DNA of 64,000 nt. Origin: Gelatoporia subvermispora B. Taxonomy: Eukaryota > Basidiomycota > Agaricomycetes > Polyporales > Gelatoporiaceae. The notes under the pieces were generated by a model. The model did not search any database. It was not told the origin of the DNA and worked only from the letters and a program-made list of their open reading frames with translations. The stretch is from positions 62,001-126,000 of the forward strand of contig KB445802.1 of NCBI GenBank assembly GCA_000320605.2. Reading direction: 5' to 3'. The translations under genes were made by a program, and so were the position numbers. Each line of letters begins with the position of its first letter. Positions within the stretch are counted from its first letter, which is position 1. Shown piece after piece: positions 37,800 to 48,969 of this stretch.

Positions 37800-37960
37800 C
37801 GTGGTCAATGTCATACTGCCGTCATGGATGCATACTGAAGCCGCACAGTAACACAACTGGTGACAACGCTGAGTGACTCCAAAAACAGGACAGAGTCCCA
37901 TACATGTCCTTGAGAAACACAAAAATAATCGTAAAGTATACCAATCAAGGTGGGTATCGA
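37800..37960 (-). pseudogene. DUF6533 core relic
   Basis: The minus strand encodes ILYDYFCVSQ then HVWDSVLF and LSVVTSCVTV, which lines up with the start of the DUF6533 core (LYDY, S-E, YIWKRPFS, VTVLF) in genes A-H with small deletions. No exons can be joined before or after it. MITE copy 2 sits directly on its 5' side. I read it as a decayed ninth DUF6533 copy, but the match is short. Confidence 0.4.
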
Positions 37961-37962
37961 GA

Positions 37963-38121
37963 CATCAGGAAAATGTCGTGTTGGCTTTGAGCCTTTGACG
38001 CCTTTGGCCTGCCTTTCGAGGCTTGCCGGCGTCTTTGGTCCCTTGTCGCACATTGCAAAGGTATTTAAGGCGCATGCAAGGTCCAAAAAGGCAGGCAAGT
38101 AAACTTGATGTTTTCCTGATG
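37963..38121 (+). mobile_element. MITE, copy 2 (159 bp)
   Basis: It has the same perfect 11-bp ends as copy 1 and the same orientation. It is flanked by GA on both sides. An 8-bp internal duplication (GCCTTTGA-like) makes it slightly longer. It lies next to the DUF6533 relic and about 480 bp upstream of gene F. Confidence 0.8.
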
Positions 38122-38513
38122 GATCAACACCTTGGACCAGTGATACTGGGCTGATATCAATGCTTCATGCTGTGTGTGACCAGAGGAATACTATATCCAT
38201 AAGTGGCGCAATTTACTTGAAAACAGAGGTATACAGTGTCCACAACAAGATTTGTACCAAGTTACTCAGTAGCCTAGAGCATTGTTGAGGACCCCTGCGC
38301 TCACATAGTACAATCAGCTGTTGTCAACATGTGTTTCGCACTTGGAGGAGCACGTCGCCACATGACTCGCGAAGATGACGATACTACAGGGTAATACCCT
38401 CAACAGGAGCACGACATTGCCGCCCTTCGGGATTGTATACGTGAAAACTTCCCAATATGATAGTCCTTCTAATGTAAGATAACGTTGCCGTTGATCACTC
38501 TGTCTAAGTTTGC

Positions 38514-38522
38514 TATATATAT
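38514..38522 (+). promoter_or_regulatory. TATA box of gene F
   Basis: TATATATAT lies 81-89 bp upstream of the gene F start codon, at the same distance as in genes B and C. Confidence 0.6.
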
Positions 38523-38602
38523 GCAAGTTTTTGAGGAGCCCATTAGTTGCTCAACTGTCTGGAAACTTGCACCAATATTCGTTGACCCTAGGAATAGCTG
38601 CT

Positions 38603-40098
38603 ATGTCGGACCAGCAGTCATTTGCGCAAATATACATGCTTAATATGTACGTGCTGCTTCCCCGAGCACAGAAACAAGGATCTGACCTTACACGAGCAGT
38701 GTATCTTACGGCAGTATTTCTGCCTCCAGTGGTATGTTCTTGTTGACTGCTTTCCCCTTTGCTTATCTAGCCTTCCTCAGTTGTGGTCTACTATGACTAT
38801 GCTCTCAATATATCCAGAAAAGTGGAGTACATATGGAAGCGACCTTTTAGCAGTGTTACTGTTCTGTTTGGGGTCAACCGCTTTGCACTCTTGATATGGG
38901 GCGTCATAAACATACTGTTCACTGAGTGATACGTTTCATGGCTGCTCTATTGAGATATGCTTATCTGGAGGTTGTGCAGCTCTTCGATTCTCATTCCATT
39001 CTGGATCTGGGACATGTGGAGCTTCGTCTTTAGTGTTCTGCAGGGGTGTGAGTGCCAGGTTTGACTATGCTCAAGTGTTTTTACTGATTGACTTGTATAG
39101 TGTTTACTGCTCTTCGTATCTATGCACTAGTCTGCGGACCACTGTTGCTCTCCATTCTGGTGTTTATACTCAATTTACGTCAAGCAGCGATGGCAATTGT
39201 GAGTCATCCAGAACACCGCGCACCACGCGTCTAATGATATCTGATATTTACCTCAGTGGGATGTCATCACCACCCTAGCCCCAACTTTGGCACAGTCCAG
39301 TATCAATTATCAATACCAGTACGTGGATGCGAATATATTTATATCATGGACTCTCTTGTTGATCTAATATCGCGCAGAATATGTGAATATCTCTAGAATT
39401 TGATACAATTCCCGATTCATTCTTGTGTGGCGCAGGACGCGTACCAAAACGCAATTCGTCCGTAATTCCCGTACTTCACTGGTAGATGTCTTGCTCAGAA
39501 ACGGTACGTGAAGTGGTTTGCCAAAAAAGGATGATACACCCAACTAATTCTACGCATTTACTCAGGTGCTCTATATTTTGTGTATGCTTACCTTGTTCCA
39601 CACATACGGATACCATTGATATGTTTGAATCAGTGCACTACTTGTTCTCAGCGTGTCTTCGTTCCTGTACAACTACGATGTTGAACTGCCATTTCGAAAT
39701 GTGACAGCAGGCTGTGTAAGTCAACAACAGCTCTGGTTATTTTTTTCCTTACCTGGTACTCTGCTAGATCGATGTATTGGTCTACAACTTTCGATTTCCG
39801 TAAGTATACCATGCCCTGCATGTATGTCATCTCACGTTGTTCCAGGTTCACATCTATGATTATGTCACACTTCCTACTCAACCTACGCGAGGTTGCGTAT
39901 GACGTAGCGCCATACATTTCAGAGATGGGACAACACTCGAGAGACCTGCTATTGAATCAAGTGGTCGAACATAGCGGCCGCAGCCAACTCACATCGTTTG
40001 TGGACCCGATGGGTGCCCCTCTGCGCTATATAGAGGATGACATCGACAATGATGTAGAATGGGATAATATCTCACCTGTAAACGCCGCACTTGATTGA
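38603..40098 (+). CDS. DUF6533-type membrane protein, gene F (damaged)
   Basis: The start at 38603 (MSDQQSFAQIYMLN) and a 32-nt exon 2 match genes B and C. The core is VVVYYDYALNISRKVEYIWK with SVTVLFGVNRFALLIWGV. Next come ILIPFWIWDMWSFVFSVLQ, FTALRIYALVCGPLLLSILV and, near the end, MIMSHFLLNLREVAYD, SFVDPMGAPLRY and an acidic tail. The exon that should encode the fifth membrane segment is largely missing: only ILVWRRTRTKTQFV remains, and the joins available from exon 7 run into stops. Frame is recovered only if exons 7 and 8 are mostly skipped, which would give a protein lacking that segment. It is therefore either a recent pseudogene or a six-pass variant. It converges on gene G. Confidence 0.7.
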
Positions 40099-40783
40099 AG
40101 GGGTGTTTGAGGTGCCGAGCAATCACCATTGAGCTCCTCGAGGATTCAGCTGACGGTATGTAATGTATGCTCAGCTATATCTACAATATCATCTTGTTAT
40201 AACTGCTACAAGCATTGCCATCCAATGCACGGATCCTATCTGCGGTGACTAACAGCTTGTACCAACTAAAACACAGAATTATCTCCAGCATTTGCTTCCT
40301 CAGATGGCTTCATCTATAGAGTTCTCCGGTAGAGTTTCCTGTATTTCCGAGCGCATACCGATCGCAGCATATTGGCCGTGATTGAAGATCCGTTTCTACA
40401 CACCAGCTCCTCTACTGACGCTTGAGGCAGCGCCGAACCATGATACTGACAAGGAATGCGCTGTACACGTGATAACAGTCCTGAACGTGGTCAGAATGGA
40501 GGCCAAGTCGCTGTGTGGAATTCGGGACGGGCGTGCGAGAATTGGATCTCGCGTGACTGCTGGACTGTTTGTCAGCCAACCCCTTGATGAACCGAATACA
40601 ACCATTGTAGTGCCATAACGCCGGTGACATAAGTCAGGTCCTGCTGCTTGCAGATATAAGCTTGTTGACAGATATGTAAGATCCCTGGAGAAGTGGTCCA
40701 CGCCGTCACAAAACATGAATTTCGATTGTACATTGCTAGATGATTGAGCCTCAATACACATCTATGAGCCGGTTCTACGCATA
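40099..40783. other. Intergenic between convergent genes F and G
   Basis: This gap should hold the two 3' untranslated regions. I see no gene or repeat. Open frames on both strands near 40382-40761 overlap each other and match nothing. Confidence 0.5.
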
Positions 40784-42450
40784 CTATGTGGCGTCCGTCA
40801 AGGCCATCATCTCGTTTTCATAGTTTTGTGCTCCATGGTTAATCACCTCATGGTCAAAGCCTTCATCGAGACCTTCAAACAACCCGATATCCAGAGACTC
40901 GCCCATTGGAGTAAGAAATGATCCAAATACCCTGCTCGATTGTTGCGAGTCAAGCACGCCCTGCTGCGCCTCAAGATTGTGAACCACGTCTGCATGTGCA
41001 GCATCCCGGAGACTTAGTAGAAAATGCGAGACAGTGATCGACTGAAGGCTGCAGCGACGTGAGAAGACAGGAAGGAACGACAATAGCACATGGACACGTA
41101 CGGTGTCTGAAAGTTCATGATGGTGCTTACGATCTTCCCTCAGTGGTGTCAATTCTATCAGTGGCCGTCAAAAGTAAGTGTATTCCTCACCCACGACATG
41201 GTATTTGCATATCTTATATATGCAGCACACGCAATGATGTTTAGAAACAGCAAGACGCTGCGAGGGGTGGTCAGTTTGAACACTGTTCTGGGAGCTATCC
41301 TTTGCGCATCACCTAAAATGCAGAACTCCTGAGATAAGCGTCAGACCATCAAAGTTCCGTGCGTTAAAAAGTGTCATTCACTCACCATATTGGAGCAGGA
41401 CAGTTGAAATAGGAGAACCGCTGTAAGACCTGCCTGCTTCACGAGTTTTGATGTGTATCTTGTGATACGTGATAGCAATCATCGATATGTCTGCCAATGC
41501 CGAGATTGAAGATCCTACAAGGGACACAATGTACACTAAACAATAGCGATTGGCAATCCATAGCCTGAAACGGGAAGGGACGACTTACGGCTAGGGTATC
41601 CAGGAGTAAGAGTCTGCCATTCAGTTACGATATGACACTTGCGTACCTCTTGTACTTGTTACTCGTCCATATGTAGTCAGACGAGGCGCATTGTCGAAAG
41701 GGGACGCCAAGTAGATTCAGCACGGGTTGTGGTCCCGGGGTAAGATACTATTCAATTGGCATTCGATGCAACACTAAATGTCATTACTCATACTGCACCG
41801 ACGCACCATGTAACTGAATACCCCGGTCACCCCAAAGATCAAGATAGTGATGGAGATCAACCATCGCCCCCCACTGAGTGCGTAAATACGGATTGCGATG
41901 AATGCTGTATTATTAGTGTCGTTAGTTCTGCTACGCCAAGCTGATACATGAATATCTATTTCTCGTACCAGATTGGATTACAATCAGCAACATCTGCAAC
42001 GCGGATGTCAGGTTCAGTGCAACGCTACAGCTGCAAAACACCATTAATGGGCTATCTTGGTGATGTATACATATATCAGACTCACCTCATAGACATTGTA
42101 ATATCCGCCGAAGGTGCAAGCGCGGAGGTTGTACCAAAACCGAAATCGCTATACACTTGTAACAGTGCCAAAACAAGCAGGGCATGACGATTCAGCAGAT
42201 ACAATAACGTGACGCTGCTAAACCTGCGACGCCATATGTACTCGACTTCGTCCGAGAGCGTCGTAAGTATGTCATAGAAGACGAGACCTAGACGTAATGA
42301 GACACAGCGATAGATACAGATAGGAGGTTACGGACAGATGCTAACTGTCCAACACATTGCTTGCGCGCTGCGGAGGCATCAGGGCAATCTGAACCTGACA
42401 CTGTTAATAGGTACGCACTCATTGGAGCGAAGTGTCTCGAGTGTCGGCAT
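40784..42450 (-). CDS. DUF6533-type seven-pass membrane protein, gene G
   Basis: This subfamily 2 gene is cleanly spliced as 12 exons from the ATG at 42450 (MPTLETLRSND). Exon 2 gives AQAMCWTVSI, then CLVFYDILTTLSDEVEYIWR with SVTLLYLLNRHALLVLALL. Later parts are CSVALNLTSALQMLLIVIQS, FIAIRIYALSGGRWLISI, FGVTGVFSYM, YLTPGPQPVLNLLGVPF, YIVSLVGSSISALADISMIAI and a last segment with FLNIIACAAYI. The tail has VSHFLLSLRDAAHAD, SFLTPMGESLDIG and EGLDEGFDHEV. No stop remains. Exon 7 has the same ambiguity as in gene E (2-nt CC exon, or 32-nt exon after a 33-bp intron). With E, it is the best-preserved member of subfamily 2. Confidence 0.8.
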
Positions 42451-42517
42451 GCCAATAACACAGGACCCCAAGGTAAAGCGTCGATGATGTGCAATGGAGG
42501 GTCTTTTCCCGGCGGCC

Positions 42518-42525
42518 GTTATAAC
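42518..42525 (-). promoter_or_regulatory. TATA-like box of gene G
   Basis: GTTATAAC lies about 70 bp upstream of the start codon. Just beyond it is GTCAAACC, which is also found just upstream of the gene D box. Confidence 0.4.
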
Positions 42526-42529
42526 GGAC

Positions 42530-45500
42530 GGTTTGACACCCACCCCAGCACACATGCGGAGTCGTGAATTTCAGGTATATCTAGCGTGGCACTGCAGTTG
42601 TTGGTATCATTGAAACTCTGATCAAGTGCTGAGCGGCACGCTCCCTTGTATCGTGTATGGGTACCTCGTGCTACTCAGAATCAGACCATCCGGAGAAAGT
42701 AGCACCATTGGAAGTAGAGGAAACGGTCATGATAGGGTATCAAAGTCTTAGGGAAATCTCACCCCAGAATGCACTGAGCAACGTAACTGGATGAGTGACA
42801 CATGCGATTCAATCGGCATCAAGCGCCTCGTGGTCACTAGAACCGTACGTGTCCGTAGGTTGATAGTGCCAACCAACCCCTTCGTCAACTTTCCTTCGCA
42901 CTGCCCTCCTCTACATGACAGACGGAGGCGTCTCGTAAGGCGAGGAGGCCGCTCATGACTAGCGACGAACGGTTAGACGACGAATACGGTGATCCAGATA
43001 TATCGCTTTCGCTGGATGCTCTGCGTTCCGTTCAAGGATATACACGTCGGCAGCTTTAGCCTACAACCACCACAAGCCAGAGCAAACACGACAGACGCTA
43101 GTCGTCAGTGCCACGTCCGAGTACGACCATCCTGACAGACGACAGTTGTGTCAAATGCTGCAGCCACCTTTCTTGCGTACCATGTGTCGGTGTATCGTGG
43201 CAAATCGAGTCCAAAGCGAAGACGGATCGGGCGCTGAATCATTTGGTATGCTCTGCATTATCTAGCTTGATGGTACGTACACATGTCTCTCAGCCTCCAG
43301 GCTGAGTGCTTGAGGCTTCAATTCTGTCGGGTTCCGAGATTTCAAAAAAAGTGCTTCTCCCATGAAACCGAGATACGGAACATGATCTATCGATATCATC
43401 AAGACTCAGTCCACTTGAAACACCAATTATGATATCATAAAGTCTCACCTAGTCTTCGTCACGCCGGTATCTCCATCTAGTGGTCGGAGCAAAATAGGAC
43501 CTGGCGAGACCTATTTAGGGATGGTCGGCATGATACCCGCACAAAGGTGCAGCGCCCACTAGCATGTGTCAACACTCCCGCATGCCGTGATAATAGCCTC
43601 CACCGACATAGACCACCGCCCCCGTTCCTGCTCCCGGAATAGCGGCAGACTCATGGAGGAATGAAGATGCACTCTACGCGTGATGCGGTGAGCTGAGCGA
43701 GAACCGAGAATCATCTTACAGTGCCCTCCCGACCCACAACATGCGTACGACGACTGGCCAAGAATAGTCGGGAAGGGAACGCATGGGCGGGCCGGTTATC
43801 GCCCTCGTCGTCGAATAGGCATCTCCGAGTCTCTGTTTGGCTAGGCGCGCTTCTTGAGCACAAGGTATACCAAGTCTATCCGGATCCGTGAGAGGTAACC
43901 ATGCGGCGCCGATGGCGCCCGAGGCGCGCGGTCGAGCTTCACATACGCGGAGACTCGACCGCACCTCCAAATATCCTAGCGTCGCCCATGCGGGACATAT
44001 CTGGTGGGCTGCGCGCGCCGTATGCACGCAGAATTGGCGCTGTTCCCAAGTACCACAGCTTGAGCCCTCATAGCTACCCTGGAGACGTGCATGCAGGGCG
44101 GAGAGAGATGTTCTACATCGCATAACGTTAGTATAGAGGCGGCGGCGGAAGAAGCATGACCAGTGAACGGTGCCTCGGCGCCCACTTCCACCGCGCCCCA
44201 AGACTAACCCACTATGAACTGGTCCGGGCTAGGGTTGCGTCCGGCGTGTCCTGCGCTGCATGGGACAAGACCACACCGCCCGGGAATGGTCCATCACGTC
44301 GGTTGTGCCACTAGGCACTAGAGAAAAGCTTCCATAATATGGATCTCCTCATCCGCAGCGTTATCGGTAGACGACCAACACGAGAAGCATATGTGCGCAG
44401 GTCGACCCTCTCGATTCCAAGCGCGTCACACAACAACGTAGTAGCCGAGGCCGATGCCTCAACACAGCGAATAGTCGTACCGCACCAGGCAGGTTAGCCT
44501 ATAAACCGACTATGTGCACCATCCGCTGGTAGCACAATGAGAAAGACCTTGCTCTAGACCGTAATCATGAGGTCAAACTGCGGCGGTCCTGCGCCGGGTG
44601 TGAGTCGGAGGCGCTACATCAGCGAGCATCGAGCAACAGCGGTTTTCAGTGAAGCGAGAGAATATTGTTCTGGAGTGAAGGAAAGAGGAGACAAAGGTAC
44701 GTTGGAGCAGAGGACAACGAGAAAGCAGAGACAGCAGGCGAAGAGGGGGTCCGTCGGCGTGCAAAACTACCGCTGCTTGCAAGGCAGCCTGAGCGGCAAG
44801 ATTGGATCGTGCGCAATCGCCAGAAAGGGCAAGCGGGCGCTCATAACGTTCGCTCTTTTCGATGCCTGCGCTTGATCTGCGCTCCGTCGTGTTGACCGAA
44901 TCCGCCGCTGGAATTGGCCGGCCTTCCCACTGTCATTTCGGTCCGTATGTTCGACATGCATACTCGATTCTCGATCAGGATACCGCAGGCACTGGGCGAC
45001 GCGGCGATTCGATTTGGAACTTTTCATGCTCGAGGCACTGTGATAGTACACTCGTTCAGTGCGTATGGGTAAGCAACAGCATAATGGCCTATTCAATGAG
45101 CACGCAATTCAGAATCTCGCACACTCCATGTGTGCCGTCACCTCCTGATGTTCTTGGTCTCATGGCTCTTCTGACGCCGGAAACTCGGTCACCCATGTAA
45201 CGAGTTGGCCGCCGTTAAATTGCCTTAGATACGTGGAGTCTATGTCCAGAGCGCGGTCAGAGCATTCAAAAGCCCTTAGGTCGTACATTCCACACTAGGT
45301 GTTCTGAATGACTGAGTTCACTATATCTTTTGTTTATTCGCCCAGTGAGCCTGTCCCGTCAGCCGTTGACAATATGGTATTTCACGAGCGACTCGTCCAC
45401 CTAGCAAGTCCACATGTCAAACCCCTGCCCGGTGCGCAATCAGCTTTCGCAAAGGTGCGTAGTCCTTTTCTGAGGACCATCTGTTGATACACAGGACCTC

Positions 45501-47300
45501 TTCACTAACGCCTTCCCTATACTCGACAGGATCGCTTCGTGAATGGACAGGGACCGCAAAACACCCTGTGAGCTCGGTAGTAATGACTGGCGCGTCCTAG
45601 AATACGGCAGGCATTCTCGTATCCTGCATTGAGGTACAGGGCGGAAATGCGCCTATGGTCGGAAATCGTTCGACCTCAGATATGCACTGAGGTAGGTAGA
45701 GCGACGGTGCATGGACGTTCGCGGGCTGCCTGGAGTCTAACGACACTGCTGTGCTGATGGATCATAGATGAAGGGCTTTCCTAATCATCGAGGTGGATCC
45801 AGATGCATTTGCGGCCTCGACCAGTATGAAGGCTGTCACTGTAGTCATGTATCCGCACTTGCGGGAACATCCGCAGGAAAAAGCTGCGATGCAGATGTTA
45901 GCATTGAGAGTAGTCGGCCTCGCACAATGGCGGTCGCACTCGCATTTTTGTTCATAATCAGAGACAAAAGCTACGCCAGGGCAAGTAGAATGGAATGGAA
46001 TGTAAGACAAGTCAAGTACGCGTCTACGTGTCTATCCTTCTAACCAGAAGCCACAGCCGTGAGCCACGTCCACTCGCCTTAGTGGCCCATGAAACTGGAA
46101 CAACTAGAACGTTATTGGCACCACTGAGCTGGCGGCGCTGTAGATGTTCACGTCCATTGAGGCAGTGCACCCCCCAAGTGTGGATGATCAGAACTTCGCG
46201 ACAAAGAGAGGGCGATCATGAGCTCGGTTCAAGTGACGGTAGTATCCTTCTGAGCGGCGTTGTCAGCTAGGTGTCTTCGTGATGAGCATTGTGGCGCGCG
46301 GAGGAATTACGCACTCTACTTGTGAAGCCGCCCCATCTGACACCTAAATCAACATCTCCGGTGGTCGAGACCCAAGTAGCATCAACTCGAGATAGCATGA
46401 TCTCGCATGCGTGCACTGGGAATCTGAAACAGAATGTAAGCTCCCAGTGCCTTGGGTATGGGCTGATACCACCCATGAAGTTAGTATGGGTCTAGATTAG
46501 GGATTACTGAGATGCATCCGCCAGGTTTCAGATGGCCTAGGCAGAGGAGTGACGGATGGAGAGATCCGGTCACAGACGACGGCACAGTTTTTCACCTGTG
46601 CCGCCTTGAGAGGGGTTGCAGAGCGTGCATGCTCTTTCGGTATATGCTCATCTCCGCATGACATTGCGCTTCCGGAGAGATCTATCATCAATTGCCGACG
46701 TGGTTCCAGACGTGGGCCGTGGCCTTCGTATGATGAAACCGTGAAGGATGGGAGTAATGCTATTTGAGGAGCCTCCGTAGGTATTGTTGAAGCGTTGACC
46801 AGAGGGAAGAGACGGGCTACTTTCAGCAGGACAGATATCACTGAATGCTATCATCCGAGAAGACATGGGTGTCCGGTGAAACGTCGGAAATACCGCCCAG
46901 AGGACACGTCACCCCCTAAACCCACGCGGGTGGCTGATGGACCTTCGACGTGAGATCAGAATCGTACGCCACGACCGGAAGAGCCGGACAGACGCTCACG
47001 CGGCCTGTGTCCCTGCGATCAGATTGCTAGCGACTCCTACTGAGCACCCCTACGAGGACTCAACCGGCCAGCTCAAAAGAGCATATAGTGTGCCTTTTGA
47101 ATGTTGACTACGGCAACTGAATCCCTGTCTAATTCGCATTACTTTGCCACCTCTCCCAAGTCTCCCCAAACTTAGGTTCTCTACTTCCTCATCTCTCCTT
47201 GAACGTTGTAGCGTGTGTATGTCAAAGCACTGAAATATGAGGGTCTTGACATGGCTGCTCTTACTCCGCATTCATCCAGCAAATTGGTCCGGCTGTGCTC
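42530..47300. other. Intergenic, no convincing gene
   Basis: I find no gene that can be spliced or matched to a family. The part from about 43700 to 44600 is richer in GC and has a 161-codon minus frame (43716-44201), but overlapping plus frames are equally open. One copy of the dispersed 45-bp repeat lies at 44797-44842. Confidence 0.45.
44797..44842 (+). repeat. Dispersed 45-bp repeat, copy 7 (diverged)
   Basis: It carries AAGATTGGATCGTGCGCAATC and later AAGCGGGCGCTC. Spacing between the two blocks matches the rest of the family. Confidence 0.45.
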
Positions 47301-47301
47301 G

Positions 47302-47308
47302 TATATAT
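47302..47308 (+). promoter_or_regulatory. TATA box of gene H
   Basis: TATATAT lies about 89-95 bp upstream of the gene H start codon, close to its position in the other subfamily 1 genes. Confidence 0.5.
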
Positions 47309-47396
47309 CTGTAGGCTTGAGAGGAACCCCCCTTTTGATGCCGGAACCGTGTGCGACCTTGCTCCCTGATACCTATACACCTGAGGTGTAGCTATT

Positions 47397-48969
47397 ATGT
47401 TAGACAAGCTGTTGACTTGGCAGACATTTACGGCCAACAGGTATGTGCCATTTTATTGAGTAACAAAGGCCGATCTCTAATGCTGCACGAATAGCCTCTA
47501 CACACGTGGTTTTTTTGCTAGCAGCAGTATGTTCCTCACGGCCACTGGCGTTGATCGCATTGCCTATATGAGACTTCATTAGCTGTGGTGTTTTACGACT
47601 ACATGCTCAATATTTCTCGGGAAGTGGAGTACATGTGGAAGAGACCACGTAGCAGCGTCACCATTCTGTTTGGTATTAATCGCTTTGCACTCCTGGTGTG
47701 GGCAGTCGCAAACATGCCGATACCCAGGTATACGGTTGCCCGCAATCGCATTGAGGAGGCTAACCCGGAGATTCGCAGTAATGCGGATATGGTTCTCTTC
47801 AATGCGTGCAACATCCTCGTAGGTGTTGTCCAGGCGAGTGCGTGTCAAATATGTCCTGCTTGCCTATTCATCGCTGAGTACCTTGTACAGTATTCACTGC
47901 AACTCGTATCTATGCAATAGGCCGCGGGCGACTGGTACTCCCGGTTCTGATGTTTACTCTGAACCTGACCTCTACACTGGTACCAGTCGTACGCGATCTC
48001 TTCCGCTTATCAAGGTACCTTTGATGATGACCTGTGGCTCTTCTCAGTATGCCTTGGCGCCTGAATCCATAACAATTGCTCAGGCTGAGTGCGTTGTCAT
48101 CAATCTGCTACTGCTGCAGCGTATTCACTCTATATTCCATTTCAACAAGAATACGTGAGCCTCCCGATCCCGTCGTTCAATTTGCAACAAGCCCCTAGAT
48201 ACTATGGAGCAGTCAATAACGTCGCACTGGCATGCACCGCGACATCTGCGCTCGTAGATCTAGCTGCCATTGTGCTTACATGGCGCAAGAGACAGGCCAT
48301 GAACCAATTGGGATGCATTTCACGCGTCTCACTTGCTGACGTCTTGCTCAAAGATGGTGCGTTTGGTTCTGCATCAAAAACATTGACCCGTCCCAACGAT
48401 CTCAATCATCTCTCAGGGGCCCTATACTTCATGTATGTCCAAGCTAGAGAACACAAATGGCACTATTGACGCAGCTGTACTAGTGCCCTACTTGTTCTCA
48501 GTGTTTCAACCTTTGGACATTGGTACATCTCACTTGAGTCAACACTACATTTGACAGCGTATGATGTAGGTCAAGGATAGCGCATCTTGTTCTTTTCTCA
48601 CTCGGGCATCTTCCAGATCACTTCATTGATTGGATACTTCCAAACGCCGTAAAGTGTTCTATTCCTTCTCGTGAAGTCATCTCACATTCTCCTAGGCTGA
48701 TATCTATCATTATGTCACACTTTCTTCTCAATCTACGGGAGGTTGCATACGGCCCACAAGCGTATGGCTCCTATATCTCCCAAGGTACGATGGATGTGGG
48801 GTTCAACCAAGCCCCTCACCACACGGGCCAGAGCCAAGTTGCCTCGTTTGTAGAACCCATGGGCGCCCCGCTGCGCCATGGTGAGGATGTCGACGACGAA
48901 GACACGCAGTGGGAGTACGACTTGTCCGCACATACGGGAGTCAACGGGGAAGATGTTTGGAGTGTATGA
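47397..48969 (+). CDS. DUF6533-type seven-pass membrane protein, gene H
   Basis: Twelve exons start at 47397 with MLDKLLTWQTFTAN. The 32-nt exon 2 (LYTRGFFASS) leads to the core VVFYDYMLNISREVEYMWKR and SVTILFGINRFALLVWAVAN. After a 51-bp intron come MVLFNACNILVGVVQ, IFTATRIYAIGRGRLVLPVL, VALACTATSALVDLAAIVL and ALYFIVSTFGHWYI. The tail has IMSHFLLNLREVAYG, SFVEPMGAPLRHG and an acidic end. A 5-nt exon (AATAC) keeps frame before the fifth membrane segment; a 35-nt alternative with a 31-bp intron is also in frame. No stop remains. It is the most distant subfamily 1 gene from the A-B-C cluster. Confidence 0.8.

Larger units (their letters stand above)
32400..38500. other. Intergenic, repeats and relics
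   Basis: Between genes E and F I find no complete gene. The stretch holds a local duplication (32884-33022), two copies of the dispersed 45-bp repeat, a cluster of short inverted repeats (35970-36130), a DUF6533 relic (37800-37960) and a MITE (37963-38121). A minus-strand frame of about 63 codons near 33035-33225 (MSETWGTELEAFQKYAPEV and on) looks protein-like but has no recognised family or supported exons upstream. Confidence 0.45.

Noticed and set aside
43716..44201. 161-codon minus-strand frame in a GC-rich stretch
   Set aside because: High GC content leaves all frames with few stops; two plus frames over the same bases are open as well.
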